A DNA stretch of 64,000 nucleotides, taken from NCBI GenBank assembly GCA_024803745.1, contig JANJXV010000014.1:4109001-4173000 (forward strand). The letters are read 5' to 3'. The notes beneath the pieces are model-generated. The model was not told where the DNA came from and ran no database searches. It saw only the letters and a list, made by a program, of their open reading frames with translations. The DNA comes from Megascapheus bottae. Lineage: Eukaryota > Chordata > Mammalia > Rodentia > Geomyidae. Both the position numbers and the translations under genes were made by a program. Positions 34,238 to 46,281 of this stretch are shown here, one piece after another. The stretch's first letter is position 1. The number at the start of each line of letters is the position of its first letter.

Positions 34238-36187
34238 CTTTTGCTTTATACCTTAATATCTCAGATGAAGACAGAATTGTCAAATGTTGATTTATACACT
34301 ACATAAAGGTAGTTATTCTTATTTATTTTATTGAACAAAAAGGACTTATTAGCAAGAAAAATTATTATCCCTATTTTATTCTCTGAGTATGCTCTGGAAG
34401 GAAGAATTATAAAGGAAAGAAATAAAGTCTAAGTACTATTTCTGACATCACTGGGAATGTAAAGGTTGGAAACCACAAATACGAAGGGAGAACAAAGTCA
34501 CTGTAAATGTAGTAATTACCATGAGAGTAAATTACACAAAAACTTCCTAAAACATCCCCAAAGGAATAAATTACTACGAATATTTTCACAGCACAGACAA
34601 TAAACCAGTATAGAAATATCCTCTGGGATTTCTAGAATAGCTATTGTAGTAAATGTTATAAGTTCACATAGGACCATTAAATATAGGCAGAGAACTGCAC
34701 CTTATAACATATTTTTAACAGATACTGTATTTATCTCAATTAGAATTAGCTCTACTCTGCTAATTGCAATCTTACGGTCAGTTACTGAATGATTCCAAAG
34801 GCTGAGTGATTTTCTGGAAATCTCAAAAATCTATCTGTGATACACTTCCTGCCTTTTAATGTTCAGATTAACTGGAATTTTGTGAATAAAATGGATCTTC
34901 TTAGCATAAAGTTTTCTCAATCTGCAAATAGAAAATAATTAATGATGAAGACAAACTCAGGATAAACTCAAGGCTGAGAATGCAAAGAAATGGGGAAAAA
35001 CTCCAAAAGTTTTTTGTTAGGTTATTCTCCTGGGCAAGCGATTTCAATCTCAAGAAAAAAATGTGGGATTGCAGTTAGGAGGTTATCATCTTTTTAAAAG
35101 AAATTGTGGTTAATTACATAGATCAATATTCTAGACTCTATAAAAACGTAAGTGGAGATGATAATAAAGAATCATTGTATACAAAAATAGTCTGAATAAA
35201 TGATGTATAAGTCATCGTTACAGTGAAAATGGCCTGATGATACTAGAGAGAAAAGAAATCTTACCAGGAGGAAATAGTACTCTCTAGAGAGATCATTATC
35301 CTTTGCAGTAGACAAATGTAGCAATTTGTCATTTACCCTTTATAAAGCAGCATGGGTTTTGTTTTTGATTTTTTGTTGTTGTTAGAGGAATAAATAACAT
35401 GTGCCACAGTTATGTCCACATGGAGCCTCCTAAAATGACTTAAATGTCACTATTAGTAGAGTTTGATATGGTTGTAGACTAAAAAAAATTCTAGATATGG
35501 AGGGCCATATCTAGATGGCTTAAAAGATTCTTTGTTTCATGTACAGCATGGTAAATTTAGCTGCACAGACACATATTGATACATGGCAAGGTGATAAGTT
35601 TATGACTCATATATGGAAAGAAATTCATAACACATTTATATCATAAAATAAAGAGAATTTAAAGCACCATGAGGCTTTGACTTTGCTGGGATTTTTAATG
35701 TTAGTCTAACTAACATGGCATATGCTCACCTTTTTTGAATCCTTGGATAATATATATGCTTAAGATATATACATAATTGTACATAATAATTCACCTTGTT
35801 GCTGTCATAAGCTCCTTAATAAACCCCAAAATCATGTAATTTAACTGTGCTCAGTCAGAAATTATGGAATAAATGATCCAAGTATGAATAGGTAAATTAT
35901 CTAGATATCCAGTTTTGTTTATTCAGTTTTCAATTTAACCTTTGAAGTAATAAGAGATACAGCAGTTTTAAAGTCAATTAATTGGAATTAATTAGAAATA
36001 ATTTTCTTTCAAATGCACCAAACATTTGCTTATAATATTTTAAAATATTTTCCTAAGGGAGATTTCATTTATTTTTAAACTATATTATCATTTTCCAACT
36101 AGGTAAATGAAATAATCAAAATAATGTTAGCAAATGTTAAGAAGCTTATTATTATTTTGTGATTTTTCCATGTAAAAATTCAAGGAA
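34238..36187. other. Intergenic, nothing recognised
   Basis: Nearly 2 kb of AT-rich DNA without a recognisable transposable element or exon. Confidence 0.4.
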
Positions 36188-36440
36188 GTGTCAGGCACAG
36201 TGGCTCACACCTGTAATCCTAGCTACTCAGGAGGCTGAGATCTGAGGATCAAGGTTCATAGCCAGCCCAGTCACACAAGTACCAGAGACTTTGATCTCCA
36301 ATTAACCTCTAGAAAATGGGAAGTGAGGCTTGGCTCAAGGGTAGAGAAGTAGCCTTGAGCTGAAGATCTCAGGGACAGTGTTCAGGTCAAGTTCAAGCCC
36401 CATGATCTGCAAAACAAAACAAAACAAAACAACCCCCCCC
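36188..36440 (+). mobile_element. B1-ID composite SINE
   Basis: A well-preserved B1 half (GTGGCTCACACCTGTAATCC) plus an ID-like half (GTAGCCTTGAGCTGAAGATC), with an AAAAC-repeat tail (36411-36434). Confidence 0.9.
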
Positions 36441-38065
36441 AAACAAAAGAACAGTTAGTTATAGAATGGAATATTTCAGTGAGTATATTCTTACACCAAC
36501 AATGATCACCAGTGAACCTTTGATGAAAATCAAGATAATCAATAATAATGCCATACCATTACCTAGAGTGAAATTGATATAAACAGACCAGGTCAAGCTG
36601 CCTGTATGCATTAATAGGTGATGCATCTTATCCAAACTTTTCACGTGGCTTATTACTTATCTTGACCCCATTCTCATAAAGGGGTATTAGCAACATGTAG
36701 CCATCTATGTTCCAGAAAATGGAATACACCTATACAAGCCAAATTGTTACAATGGTTTAAAAGTCTTACTCTTTTCAGTGTAACTGTAAAAACAAAACAA
36801 AAAACTTCAGATATGAGAAAACATATTGGAAGATTTTGGAGAAAGCTCAATTTGAGAAAAAGAGTCAATATGATCAATCTTTTCTAGTCATTATATGAAC
36901 TGTATACTTGTCAACATTGCTTAGTGTAAAGCATAATAAGTCATTTAGAAGGAAGGTTATTCTATTTTGGTAGAATGTTTTAGGTGAGGTGAGTCTCAGA
37001 TCTTAGGAAGTCCCACCATAGCCTTTAGAGAATGTTAATAGTAGGCTTTCAATATTTTAAAAACATTTCCTACTTGAGTGCCTCAGAACCTGTCATTCCC
37101 ATAAATAGGGTCACTATCTCAGGAGTGTATAGACTGGGAAAATAAAGGTAGTTATGCTTTTGAAAAGAATTAACTACTTGAATATGCTTGACTTCAGGAC
37201 ATGAAATATAGACTTGAACATGGAGATAGAATTAATAGAAAATTTAAATGTCTAAGGGGTGGTGAGGCTACACTTTACAGAGGACTCTGAATCCCATAGA
37301 GAAGGTCTGATAAAAGAGGGAGGAAGAAGTAACTTCATAATTAAGTTTGGAGGTAATCTCTGTCTTCTAGTCATGACAGGAATGAAAAGTTTGACAAGAA
37401 AATAACACTTGCTAGAATGTGACATTAATAGAGCAAGAATGAGTTCCTGTAGAAGACTCCTGTAAGTAAAAAAAAAAAAAAAAAGCAATACAGGCAGATG
37501 CTATTTTCTAATCCAGTGTGCTGGTAGCACTTCCCAATGTAAACATGTGTAGATGGACACATTTCCTCCTGCAAAGCGCAGGTACCATGCCTAGATGAAG
37601 AAAAGGAAATGGAAGTTGTTCATTAAAATAGTAAGATCCTATAGCTGGCTTTCACCTCATACGAGCAACTATTAACCATCTGTTTCTCTGGTCAGTTATC
37701 TGTGTTATGAGTCTTCAGACAGACTTTCCTTCAATCTCAAACAACACCATCATGAAAAAAATTCAGTTTGTTCTACTTTTCCAAGTACCTTTAAACTATT
37801 GTGCTAGTACGGGGGCTTGAATTCAGGATATCCTGCTGCTACCAGGCTTGCTTACTCACTGTTGACACTACCACCCAAACTATGCACCAGTCCCTAGATG
37901 TATATCATTATTATTATTAACATTATTATTACTATTATTATATCCAGTTATATATGTTTTGTCATTCCTGCAGATTCTTCACTACAGAAGCAAGTTTTGA
38001 TAAATCTGCAACGATATGTCTTGATAATTCAAGTTAGAAGCTAGTTATCACAGAGGATAATTTCT
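36441..38065. other. Intergenic; poly(A) and a possible old SINE only
   Basis: Contains an 18-base A-run at 37466 and an ATT-rich stretch at 37906-37950. The sequence at 37795-37895 (GGGGCTTGAATTCAGGATAT to ACCAGTCCCTAG) may be a badly decayed antisense ID SINE. No gene is seen. Confidence 0.4.
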
Positions 38066-38570
38066 TTTTTAAGTTTATTTTATTGTTGGGGATAATATAT
38101 AGAGAGATTACAGTTACATTGGCCAGGTAGTAGGTGCATTACTTTTCGCACATTGATACACCTCTCATGTTTTTGGCCTTGTTTCCCTTCCCCCACTCGC
38201 TTCCAATCATATTGTTTTTCTCCCCTTCCCTTCCCTATTCCAAATAAACAAATAAACATGTATACAATATACCAGGTAACAAAGTCAGATACAGTAACAA
38301 CATGAAATTAACAATAAGGGCAAAAAAGAGAAGAGAAATAACATAGTACATTAAGAACAACAATCACACAAGATAAAGCTGTTGTTTCCATATCCTAGAG
38401 TTCATTTCACTTAGTCTCATCCTATATGACCTTATGAACCAAGGTTTTGAGCTATTATAATCCTCTGCTAGGAGAGTCCCAGATGTGTACTAATTATTAC
38501 AAATGAGGGAAAGAAACCATTAAGTCTATATTACTTTCTGTATGGCTTACATCACTTAGTCTAGAACTGC
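38066..38570 (-). mobile_element. L1 3' UTR, antisense, older copy
   Basis: The same order of 3' UTR and ORF2-end motifs as the L1 at 6730, but clearly more diverged (GGTAGTAGGTGCATTACTTT, GAGAAATAACATAGTACATT). It belongs to an older L1 generation. Confidence 0.8.
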
Positions 38571-38590
38571 TGGGCCAACAAGATAAGATA

Positions 38591-38803
38591 CAATATTTCT
38601 TTTTTTGTTTGTTTTGCTTGTTTATTTTTTGCAAGTCTTGAGGCTTGGACTGAGGGCTGTCCTTGAGGTTTTTCAAGACTAGTACACTACCACTTGAGCC
38701 ACAGCACCACTTCCAGCTTTATATGTATGTGGTACCAAGGAATCGAACCCAGGGCTTTGTGCAAGCTACACAAGCACTCTACCACGAGGCTGCTCTCCCA
38801 GTC
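38591..38803 (-). mobile_element. ID-dimer SINE, antisense, with target duplication
   Basis: An antisense dimer flanked by perfect CAAGATAAGATA at 38579-38590 and 38804-38815. It inserted close to the right end of the older L1. Confidence 0.92.
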
Positions 38804-39529
38804 CAAGATAAGATAATTCTTGGGCAAGAGGATGTAGGTTGAGTGAGAAAAGTTGAAGAAGATCTTATGTCTCACTGTTGGAAAAACTTCGGTGATGAGT
38901 ACATATAAGATCATGTTGCTCTGATCATCATGTTTTCTGCCCCGGGCACAATGTTTTTCTTATTATAGTGAATAATAGTGCAATAACTGTTCTGCTCCTA
39001 TAATGCTGCTTTCACATGAGTTTATAGTTTTTAGCTTACAAGTACTATATACTCCAATGGTTTCCCAATTATAGTAGTTGAAATTCCTTTCTCCTGCACA
39101 AATCTACGTGGTATTCTTTTGTCTCAATGCTACATGTCACTGTCCATATGTTTACCAGGAGGAGAGAATTCTCTTACTTTCCATCTTTCACGGACTCTTT
39201 GTGACATGTGGCAACTTTTCCTGAAGGATTGCCTCTATTTGCCATGTTATCTGGGAGATGCCTTTCACTTTTTCTCCTGCTGCCTTCTCTTTATAGTTTT
39301 GAGCCCATTGATAGGGCCATTCTTCTAACAGATTTCTTTTGGCAATTTTCAAATAGAGAGAGTAATCTCAGTTAACATCTTATCAGAAACTCCCATGATC
39401 CTCTTTCCTGAGCCAAGGAGTATTTTTAGTTTTGTCTTTGTTTGTTTGTTTGTATCTTATCAGGCACTTTCAAAGAAAGGACTTAAATTTTACATGGAAT
39501 CAGAAGTCTTACTAACATAGGCTTATTAT

Positions 39530-39724
39530 TATTTTTCTTTGCCAGTCCTGGGCTTGAGATCAGGGCCTGAGCACTGTCCTTGGACTTTCTCAAGGCTAGA
39601 GCTCTACCACTTAAGCCTCAGCACCACTTCCAGCTTTTTTTTATGTAAGTGGTACCGAGGAATCGAAACCGGGTTTTTGTGCATGCTAAGCAAGCACTCT
39701 ACCATGAGGCCAAACTCCTGGCCC
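39530..39724 (-). mobile_element. ID-dimer SINE, antisense
   Basis: A complete antisense dimer from GCCAGTCCTGGGCTTGAGAT to CCAAACTCCTGGCCC, with GGCTTATT and AGCTTATT flanks. Confidence 0.9.
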
Positions 39725-40984
39725 ATCTTAAGCTTATTTTTATTATCAAAGACTGGAATGGTGTTGACATAAAATTCTATTTTTTTCTGAAATGATAGTT
39801 CAGAAAAAACATTAAATCTCCATACAAATTAATAATGTTAAGCTGGAATGTTGATGCAGGGGTTCTGCACATATTTATGAAAGCCTCTTTTGTTTCTGTT
39901 ATTGCTCAAATGAATGAATGGTGGGGGGAGAAGGAAGGGTATGATTATGTTTTATCCTTTCCTCTATCTCAGTCCAAAGGAAGAATTTAGATTGGAGACA
40001 CAGAAATGAATATCTTTTTTGATACCTGAAACTAAGAAAAGTAAAGCAATTTGTGTATTTAACATTGTCCTGAAGTGAAATTGTGTGAGAAGACAGCTTT
40101 CTAAAAAAATCTGTATATGTCCTACTCTACTTCTTTATTATCATAAAAACAGATTCTTACTTTTGTCTCTGATAGCCTAGAGGCCACAGCCTACCTAAGT
40201 CATCTATATATGATTCTTGGGATGCAAATAAATAGAATGTTCTCTTGGCTTTTGTATGGGGCAGGAGCTGGACAATAAAAGCAATTCTAGCTAGATCTTT
40301 CCCATCTTAAGAAAGATACCTAAGATAAAAACTCAGTTCAGAAACAGTTGTCTAGCGAACTATTTTTTTGCTATCTGCAAAGCAGTCCCTGTGACAACAG
40401 CCCTGGAAGAACTCATCCTTCTTCTTTGCATGGATTTTGCATCAAAATAAAATTTCTTGCATACTTTGTTGGATTTCTCCCAATATCCAGCTGTTTCATC
40501 AATGACTCTTCATTCTGATGGGCAGTGTCTTTAGTATCTGGTCAACAAGCATGCTCACATATCTCAGTTTCAACCCTACACTTTATAAGCTGGGGAGCTT
40601 AGTATTCAAAGCAAATGCTCCAATCTGAAATTGTTAGAGACTTCATCATCTCATAGGACTACTTTCCTCAAGCAAAACGAAGTAATTTTATGGTGCAATC
40701 TATGTCACATCTCTGCACAGAAAGGAAAATGTTCAATGATTTGAAATTATTTCCAAGTAGACACACATGCAAAGGACTGAAACTGAATCTCTGTTTCTCA
40801 CCATGCAGAATCATCAATTCAAGAGGACCAAAGACCTCACTGTAACCTGCAAACTTGAAACTACTACAGGAAGAAGTTGGGGAAAGCACAAGAATTTACT
40901 GCCAACTTTGTAAGCTTCCTGACTAGCATTCCATTGCCTCATTAAGGAAGATTGTATGAAAGAATAATGTTGTATAGCAAACGA
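39725..40984. other. Intergenic, nothing recognised
   Basis: No repeat or exon recognised before the start of the large L1 at about 40985. Confidence 0.4.
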
Positions 40985-41609
40985 GACGGAAGATGGTGTC
41001 GAGACAATAGGGACACTGCCTAGCTCTCTCTCACAAAAAGAGAGAACCGGGGAGTCCCACGAGCCAACTACCTTAAGAAATCCACAACAACAAACTCAAA
41101 AAGCAACGGAGAAGGACTCAAACCAGAAAAGAAATCCAGATAAAGCTCACATCCAACTTTCTCAAAGAATTTGGAACGCGAGGACCCCTCCCCCACCCCT
41201 CCCCGCCGGCTCCTAGCCACAAAAAGTCCTGGCAGAGGGCACCAGACCGGGCAGCCCCGACCGCTGCAGAAACCAGAATAGGATTAGGCCAGCGAGCTGC
41301 AGAAGCAGCGGAACCCAGACACAGAACCAGAACAGCAAGCAGGGGAACCCAGATGCGGAACACAGGCAGCGGAGGAGACCCAAGGGGAGTGAAAGACTCC
41401 CCACCACCGTGGAACACCCACAGATGGAACACAGAGGAGTGAGTAACACAGCGGGTCCCCAAACACATAGGGAAAGCAGAGCTGGTGCCAAGCAATAGAA
41501 CTTAACTCAGACCCCTCCACCCTGCGCCCGAGAAAGACTGGCAGGAGCAGGGGGGCAAGGAATTCAGAATCCTATCCCTTCCCTCAACAGGCCCCTCCCT
41601 CAGGCCATT

Positions 41610-41924
41610 GACTGGAGACTGACAGGCGGGCAGCGCTAAGACCCAGCACCCCACCAAAGGAGGTGGAGCTGTCCCAACTCCCACCCGCCCAACGGGCTAA
41701 ACTCCCAGCCCTCTGACTGGAGACTGACAGGCGGGCTGCACGAAGACTCAGCACCCCACCAGGGGAGGCAGAGCTGTCCCAACTCCCACCAGCCCAACAG
41801 GCTAAATTCCCAGCCCTCCGACTCGAGACTGACAGGCGGACTACACTAAGACTCAGCATCCCACCAGGGGAGACAGAGCTGTCCCAGTGCCCACCCACCC
41901 AACAGATTCCTCTTCCAGGCCACT
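41610..41924 (+). repeat. Three 105-bp tandem units in the L1 5' UTR
   Basis: Each unit starts with GACTGGAGACTGACAGGCGG or a close variant, at 41610, 41715 and 41820, giving an exact 105-base period. They resemble in concept the promoter monomers of mouse L1. Here they lie about 625 bases inside the element rather than at its very 5' end. The inverted L1 copy at 44.2-44.4 kb carries at least two such units. Confidence 0.85.
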
Positions 41925-42576
41925 GGATCTGGAGAGTGGAGTGTGCTGAGTCCCTGCCTTAGAGCAGTTGGTGGGGTGTGCGGGAAAATAGGAGCCAGCA
42001 TCTGTCCCCCTCAAATCTTGAGCAGGGCATCCTCCAGCTGGGAATCCTGAGCAAGACAGCACTGAGGGGCCCCCCACAGTCACAGATTCCCTGACAAAGC
42101 AGTGGAAACACAGCAGGGATCTGAAGGGCCAACCAGCAGCCAAGCTCGCCTTCTGAGAATCAGAAAGGCAAGGCTCCGCCCTTGGAGCCCACATCCTCAG
42201 CTGGGCCCGCCCCTGGGAACAGAGCGGTCTCCTGCTGGTCCTGCTGGGAGCCCCTGGAAACTCTCAAGCCCCAGACCCTTGGCTTAGGGCTGCCCCTGGA
42301 AGCAGCACAGGAAAACGTCTGCCTAGCATGCTCAGACTGAAGCTCGCAGATCCATCCCACGGCCCACTGTGAGCCCACTGGTTGGGCTGAGAGCTAGTAG
42401 TGCAGCAACACATAAGTTTTATCTAATACTTTCCAAATTTGTACTCAAATACACTACCTACTTACCAACTTAGGTCAGTTATCCTTATGCTATACCTTTT
42501 CTTCATTACTATAATAATCTTACACTCCTACGTTAAACCTCTTGTACCTCCCTGATCTCTCTCATTCTATTTTTCT

Positions 42577-42779
42577 TTTTTTTTTTTTTTTTTTGCCAGT
42601 CGTGGGCTTGAGCTCAGGGCCTGAGCACTGTCCTTGGACTTTCTCAAGGCTAGAACTCTACCACTTGAGCCTCAGCACCACTTCCGGCTTTTTTTTTCTA
42701 TGTATGTGGTACCAAGGAATCGAACCCGGGTCTTTATGCATGCTAGGCAAGAACTTTAACCACTAGGCCAAACTCCCGG
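42577..42779 (-). mobile_element. ID-dimer SINE inside the L1 5' UTR
   Basis: A full antisense dimer with perfect 16-bp flanks CTCATTCTATTTTTCT at 42561-42576 and 42780-42795. It is very similar to the copies at 18401 and 39530. Confidence 0.95.
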
Positions 42780-43147
42780 CTCATTCTATTTTTCTATCTC
42801 TGGTCCTCTGTTCGTCTTTCAACCCTTATAATGCATGAATCTACACTTCATGGCTGTTAAGCAATACTGTATATCTAGGTGTTCAATTATACTCTAGGTT
42901 CAGAGGGACTTAAATACAATAGAGATTGGATTGAGAGGCTTATTGTTTTGGTCATAAATCGCTTATCAGTGGTTGTATTAGACTGGTATGTAAGTGCACA
43001 AAAAGAAAGAGTGATAACACCAATCAAAAATTGTAAACATCTAGAGTCTGCCAGCTACAGAGGTCTAGGTTGGTTATATCTGAAAAACTATAACCGTATT
43101 AATCTTGCTCCCATTTTCAACTGGGAAGAACAAGAAACTCAAGAAAA

Positions 43148-44155
43148 ATGTCAAATCAAGAAACAACATCTCCCACCTCCCCCACCCAATGTAAACAGCC
43201 AATGGAACAGTCACTGACAAACCTAGAGGAGAGTCTTCCAAGTGCTGTACAAATTCAATTGATAAACATCATTAATGAAAAATGTGAAAATATAAAGAAA
43301 GAGGTAAGGGAGGAAGCCATAGCTGAACAAGAGGAAACCATAAACAAGGTGATAAGTGAAAAAGAAGAAGCCATAAAGGAGGCCATAATAAAGGCTGTTC
43401 AAAGAAAGATGGATGAATTCATAGAATCCACAAATAAAAAGGTGACCGAACTCCAGCAAATGTTCAAAGAAAATAAAACTACTGAGCTAACCACTCAAAT
43501 GGAAATTAAGGAGCTAAAGAAATCCATACATGATCTAAAAGAAGAGATGCAAGGCATCAAAAATGAGCAATTAGTAGCAAGGGAGATGAAAAATAAAGTA
43601 GATAGCTTTGATAGCAGGTTAGACAATGCAGAGGAGAGAATCTCCGGGGCTGAAGATAATTTAGTTATTATAGAGAAAGAACAGAAAATGAGTCAATCCA
43701 AATCTAGGAAAAATGAGAGAGCGCTTCAGGAGGTCCAAGATACAATTAGGAAGCCTAATTTAAGGCTAATTGGTATTGAGGAGGGTCTGGAGAAAGAGGT
43801 CAATGGTATTGGAAATATACTTCAGGGAATCATCTCAGAGAATTTCCCAAATATCCAGAAGGGCAGACCCATCCAGATACAAGAAGCTTTTAGAACCCCA
43901 AACAGACCTGACCAGAAAAGAACATCTCACCGCCACATTGTAATCCGAACTGGATCAGTAGAAACCAAAAAAAGGATCCTAAAGGCAGCCAGGGAAAAGG
44001 GTTCAGTAACCTATAAAGGAAAACCAATCAGAATAACCCCAGATTTCTCAGCAGAGACCATGCAAGCAAGAAGTGACTGGAAGCATATATGTCATGCCTT
44101 TAAGTCAAATAACTACCACCAAGAATACTGTACCCAGCTAAGCTCTCATTCATAA
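43148..44155 (+). pseudogene. L1 ORF1, interrupted
   Basis: An ORF1p-type RNA-binding protein of L1: a coiled coil (about residues 30-180, rich in Glu/Lys heptads), an RRM-like part (NLRLIGIEEG, about 204-213; RHIVIRTGSVETKKRIL) and the C-terminal domain (YKGKPIRITPDFSAETMQAR). After about residue 321 a frameshift moves it out of the ILYPAKLSF frame, and it ends early. A twin-primed L1 then splits it. The true C-terminus (EKLQQYVATKPTLQRI onward) survives at 46093-46233. Confidence 0.9.
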
Positions 44156-44159
44156 CTGA

Positions 44160-45077
44160 GGTAGGGCAGGGTCTGAAAGCCCTCCACTCTCTAGATCCAG
44201 TGGCCTGGGTGAGGAGCCTGGTGGGTAGGTGGGAGCTGGGACAGCTCCGCCTCTCCTGGTGGGGTGCTGAGTCTTAGGGTCCGCCCCCTTGTCAGTCTCC
44301 AGTCAGAGGGCTGGGGGTTGAGCCCGTTGGGCAGGTGGGAATTGGGACAGCCCCGCCTCCCTTGGTGGGGTGCTGGGTCTTATGGGTAGCCCGCCTGTCA
44401 ATCTCCAGTCAATGGCCTGAGGGAGGAGGTTGTTGAGTGGAGGGACAGGATTCTAAATTCCTTGCCCCCCTGCTCCCACCAGTCTTTCTCGGGCGGGGTG
44501 TTGGGGTCTGAGTTAAGTTCTATTGCTTGGCACCCGCTTCGCTTTCCCATGTGTTTGGGGACGCGCTGTATTACTCACACCTCTGCGTCTGTCTGCGGTG
44601 CTCCACGGTGGTGGAGAGTCTTTCACTCCCCTCGGGTCTCCGCCGCCGCCTGTGTTCTGTGTCTGGGTTCTGCTGCTTCCGCCATTCGCTGGCGCGGTTC
44701 TGTGCCGGTTTCTGCAGCCTTTGGGCTCCCAGCCTGGTGCCCTCCACTGCCGCCGCTTTTCGTGGATTAGAGCCGGTGCCCACCCCCGCTTTCCCCTCGT
44801 GGAGCCGGCGCCCGCTCAAGCTGCTTTTCACGGCTTGGTCTGGTGCCAGCAGCCGCTTATCGCGACTTTCCCCGGCTTTGGGCGAGAGGTGGGGGAGGGG
44901 TCCTCGCGTTCCGAATTCTTTGAGAAAGTTGGATGTGAGCTTTATCTGGATTTATTTCCTGCTTTGAGTCCTTCTCTGTTGCTTTTTGAGTTTGTTGTTG
45001 TGGATTTCTTTAGATAGTTGGCTCGTGGGACTCCCTGGTTCTCTCTTTCTGTCAGAGAAAGCTAGGCAGCGTCCCTA
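44160..45077 (-). mobile_element. Inverted 5' UTR segment of a twin-primed L1
   Basis: The reverse complement of an L1 5' UTR that matches 40985-41960. It ends at the junction with TCCCTATTGTCTCGG, the very 5' end of the L1 RNA. The opposite orientation from the host and the join to sense ORF2 at about 45077 mark 5' inversion. Confidence 0.88.
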
Positions 45078-46087
45078 TTGTCTCGGCGAAGAGAGTCTTC
45101 TCTGAAGAAGAAACAAAAATGGCCTATAGACACATGAAGAAATGCTCAACATCTCTGGTCATAAAAGAAATGCAAATCAAAACAACTCTAAGATTCCAAC
45201 TCACTCCAGCTAGAATGGCCAGGATCAGGAAAACGAATGACAACAGATGCTGGAGGGGATGTGGCCAGGAGGGATCACTACTACACTGTTGGTGGGAGTG
45301 CAAACTCGTTCAACCACTATGGAAAGCAGTGTGGCAGTGCCTCAAAAGGCTAAACATAGAACTTCCCTATGACCCAGCAATTCCACTACTTGGCATTTAC
45401 CCAACCACCCAGAAACAAGGACATACTAAGGCCACTAGCACAACGATGTTCATTGCAGCACTATTTACCATAGCAAAGATATGGAACCAACCTAGATGCC
45501 CCTCAGTTGATGAGTGGATCAACAAGTTGTGGTATTTGTACACAATGGAATTCTATGCTGCTGTCAGAAAGAATGACATCGCCCCATTTGTTAGGAAATG
45601 GAAAGACTTAGAAAAAATCATATTAAGTGAAGTAAGCCAGACTAAAAGGATCTTAGGCTCAATGGTTTCCCTCATTCGTCATAATCAATAGAAACCTTGG
45701 GCTCTACTAGCAGAGATTTGCAATAGAGCAAAATCTTGATACATAAGGACATATAATGTGAAGCTAATTGAAAGGACCTCCAGGATAGTGAAACAAAAGC
45801 CATATAATGAATGATTGTTGTCCTTAATGTACTGTGTTGTCTCTCATCTCCTTTGCTGTCCCTTGGTTATCTCACATTGGTATCTGATATATTGAATTTA
45901 TTTGTATTTCGATATTTGAAATTTGATAGGGAAGGGGGGAAAACCAAGACAGGTGGGGGGTGTGGGGGGGGAGGGAAATGGGTACCAAGACATGTGAAAG
46001 GGTATCAATGTACGTGAATTAATGCACCTTCTATCTGGCAAATATCATGTAACCCTTTTACTAATTACAATAAAAAAAATAAAAAAA
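45078..46087 (+). mobile_element. Sense 3' segment of the same twin-primed L1
   Basis: Starts in ORF2 (GAGAGTCTTCTCTGAAGAAG). It carries the intact last 190 codons of ORF2 (45119-45691) with the C-terminal cysteine motif (C-x3-C-x7-H-x4-C, around CWRGCGQEG). It then has a 3' UTR with G-rich tract (45925-45978), a poly(A) signal and a tail. It is inserted within the host L1 ORF1. Confidence 0.9.
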
Positions 46088-46092
46088 AAACA

Positions 46093-46233
46093 TTCCATTC
46101 CAGGGAAAAGCTCCAACAATATGTTGCAACAAAACCAACACTACAGAGAATTCTCAAAGATGTTCTATACATAGAAAACCAAAATAAATGCAATATAGGG
46201 AAAGAAATGGCACCTAAACAGCATACCACCTAA
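46093..46233 (+). pseudogene. Displaced C-terminus of host L1 ORF1
   Basis: In frame to TAA at 46231: FHSREKLQQYVATKPTLQRI and onwards, the typical end of L1 ORF1p. It continues the ORF1 broken at about 44158, with a few codons lost at the junction. Confidence 0.85.
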
Positions 46234-46281
46234 GGACCACAAGACACTGTAAAGACACAGGCCTAATAAAAGCTTTTAAAA

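Noticed and set aside
37795..37895. Clear antisense SINE
   Set aside because: Only short matches to the ID dimer; too decayed to call, so mentioned only as possible within the surrounding interval.
43148..44155. 335-codon frame as a possible host coiled-coil protein gene
   Set aside because: Domain order, position between an L1 5' UTR and ORF2, and the displaced C-terminus at 46093 identify it as a broken L1 ORF1.
41118..45017. Several 60-160 codon frames in GC-rich DNA
   Set aside because: They lie in L1 5' UTR sequence in both orientations; open because of high GC and the 105-bp period, with no conserved domain.
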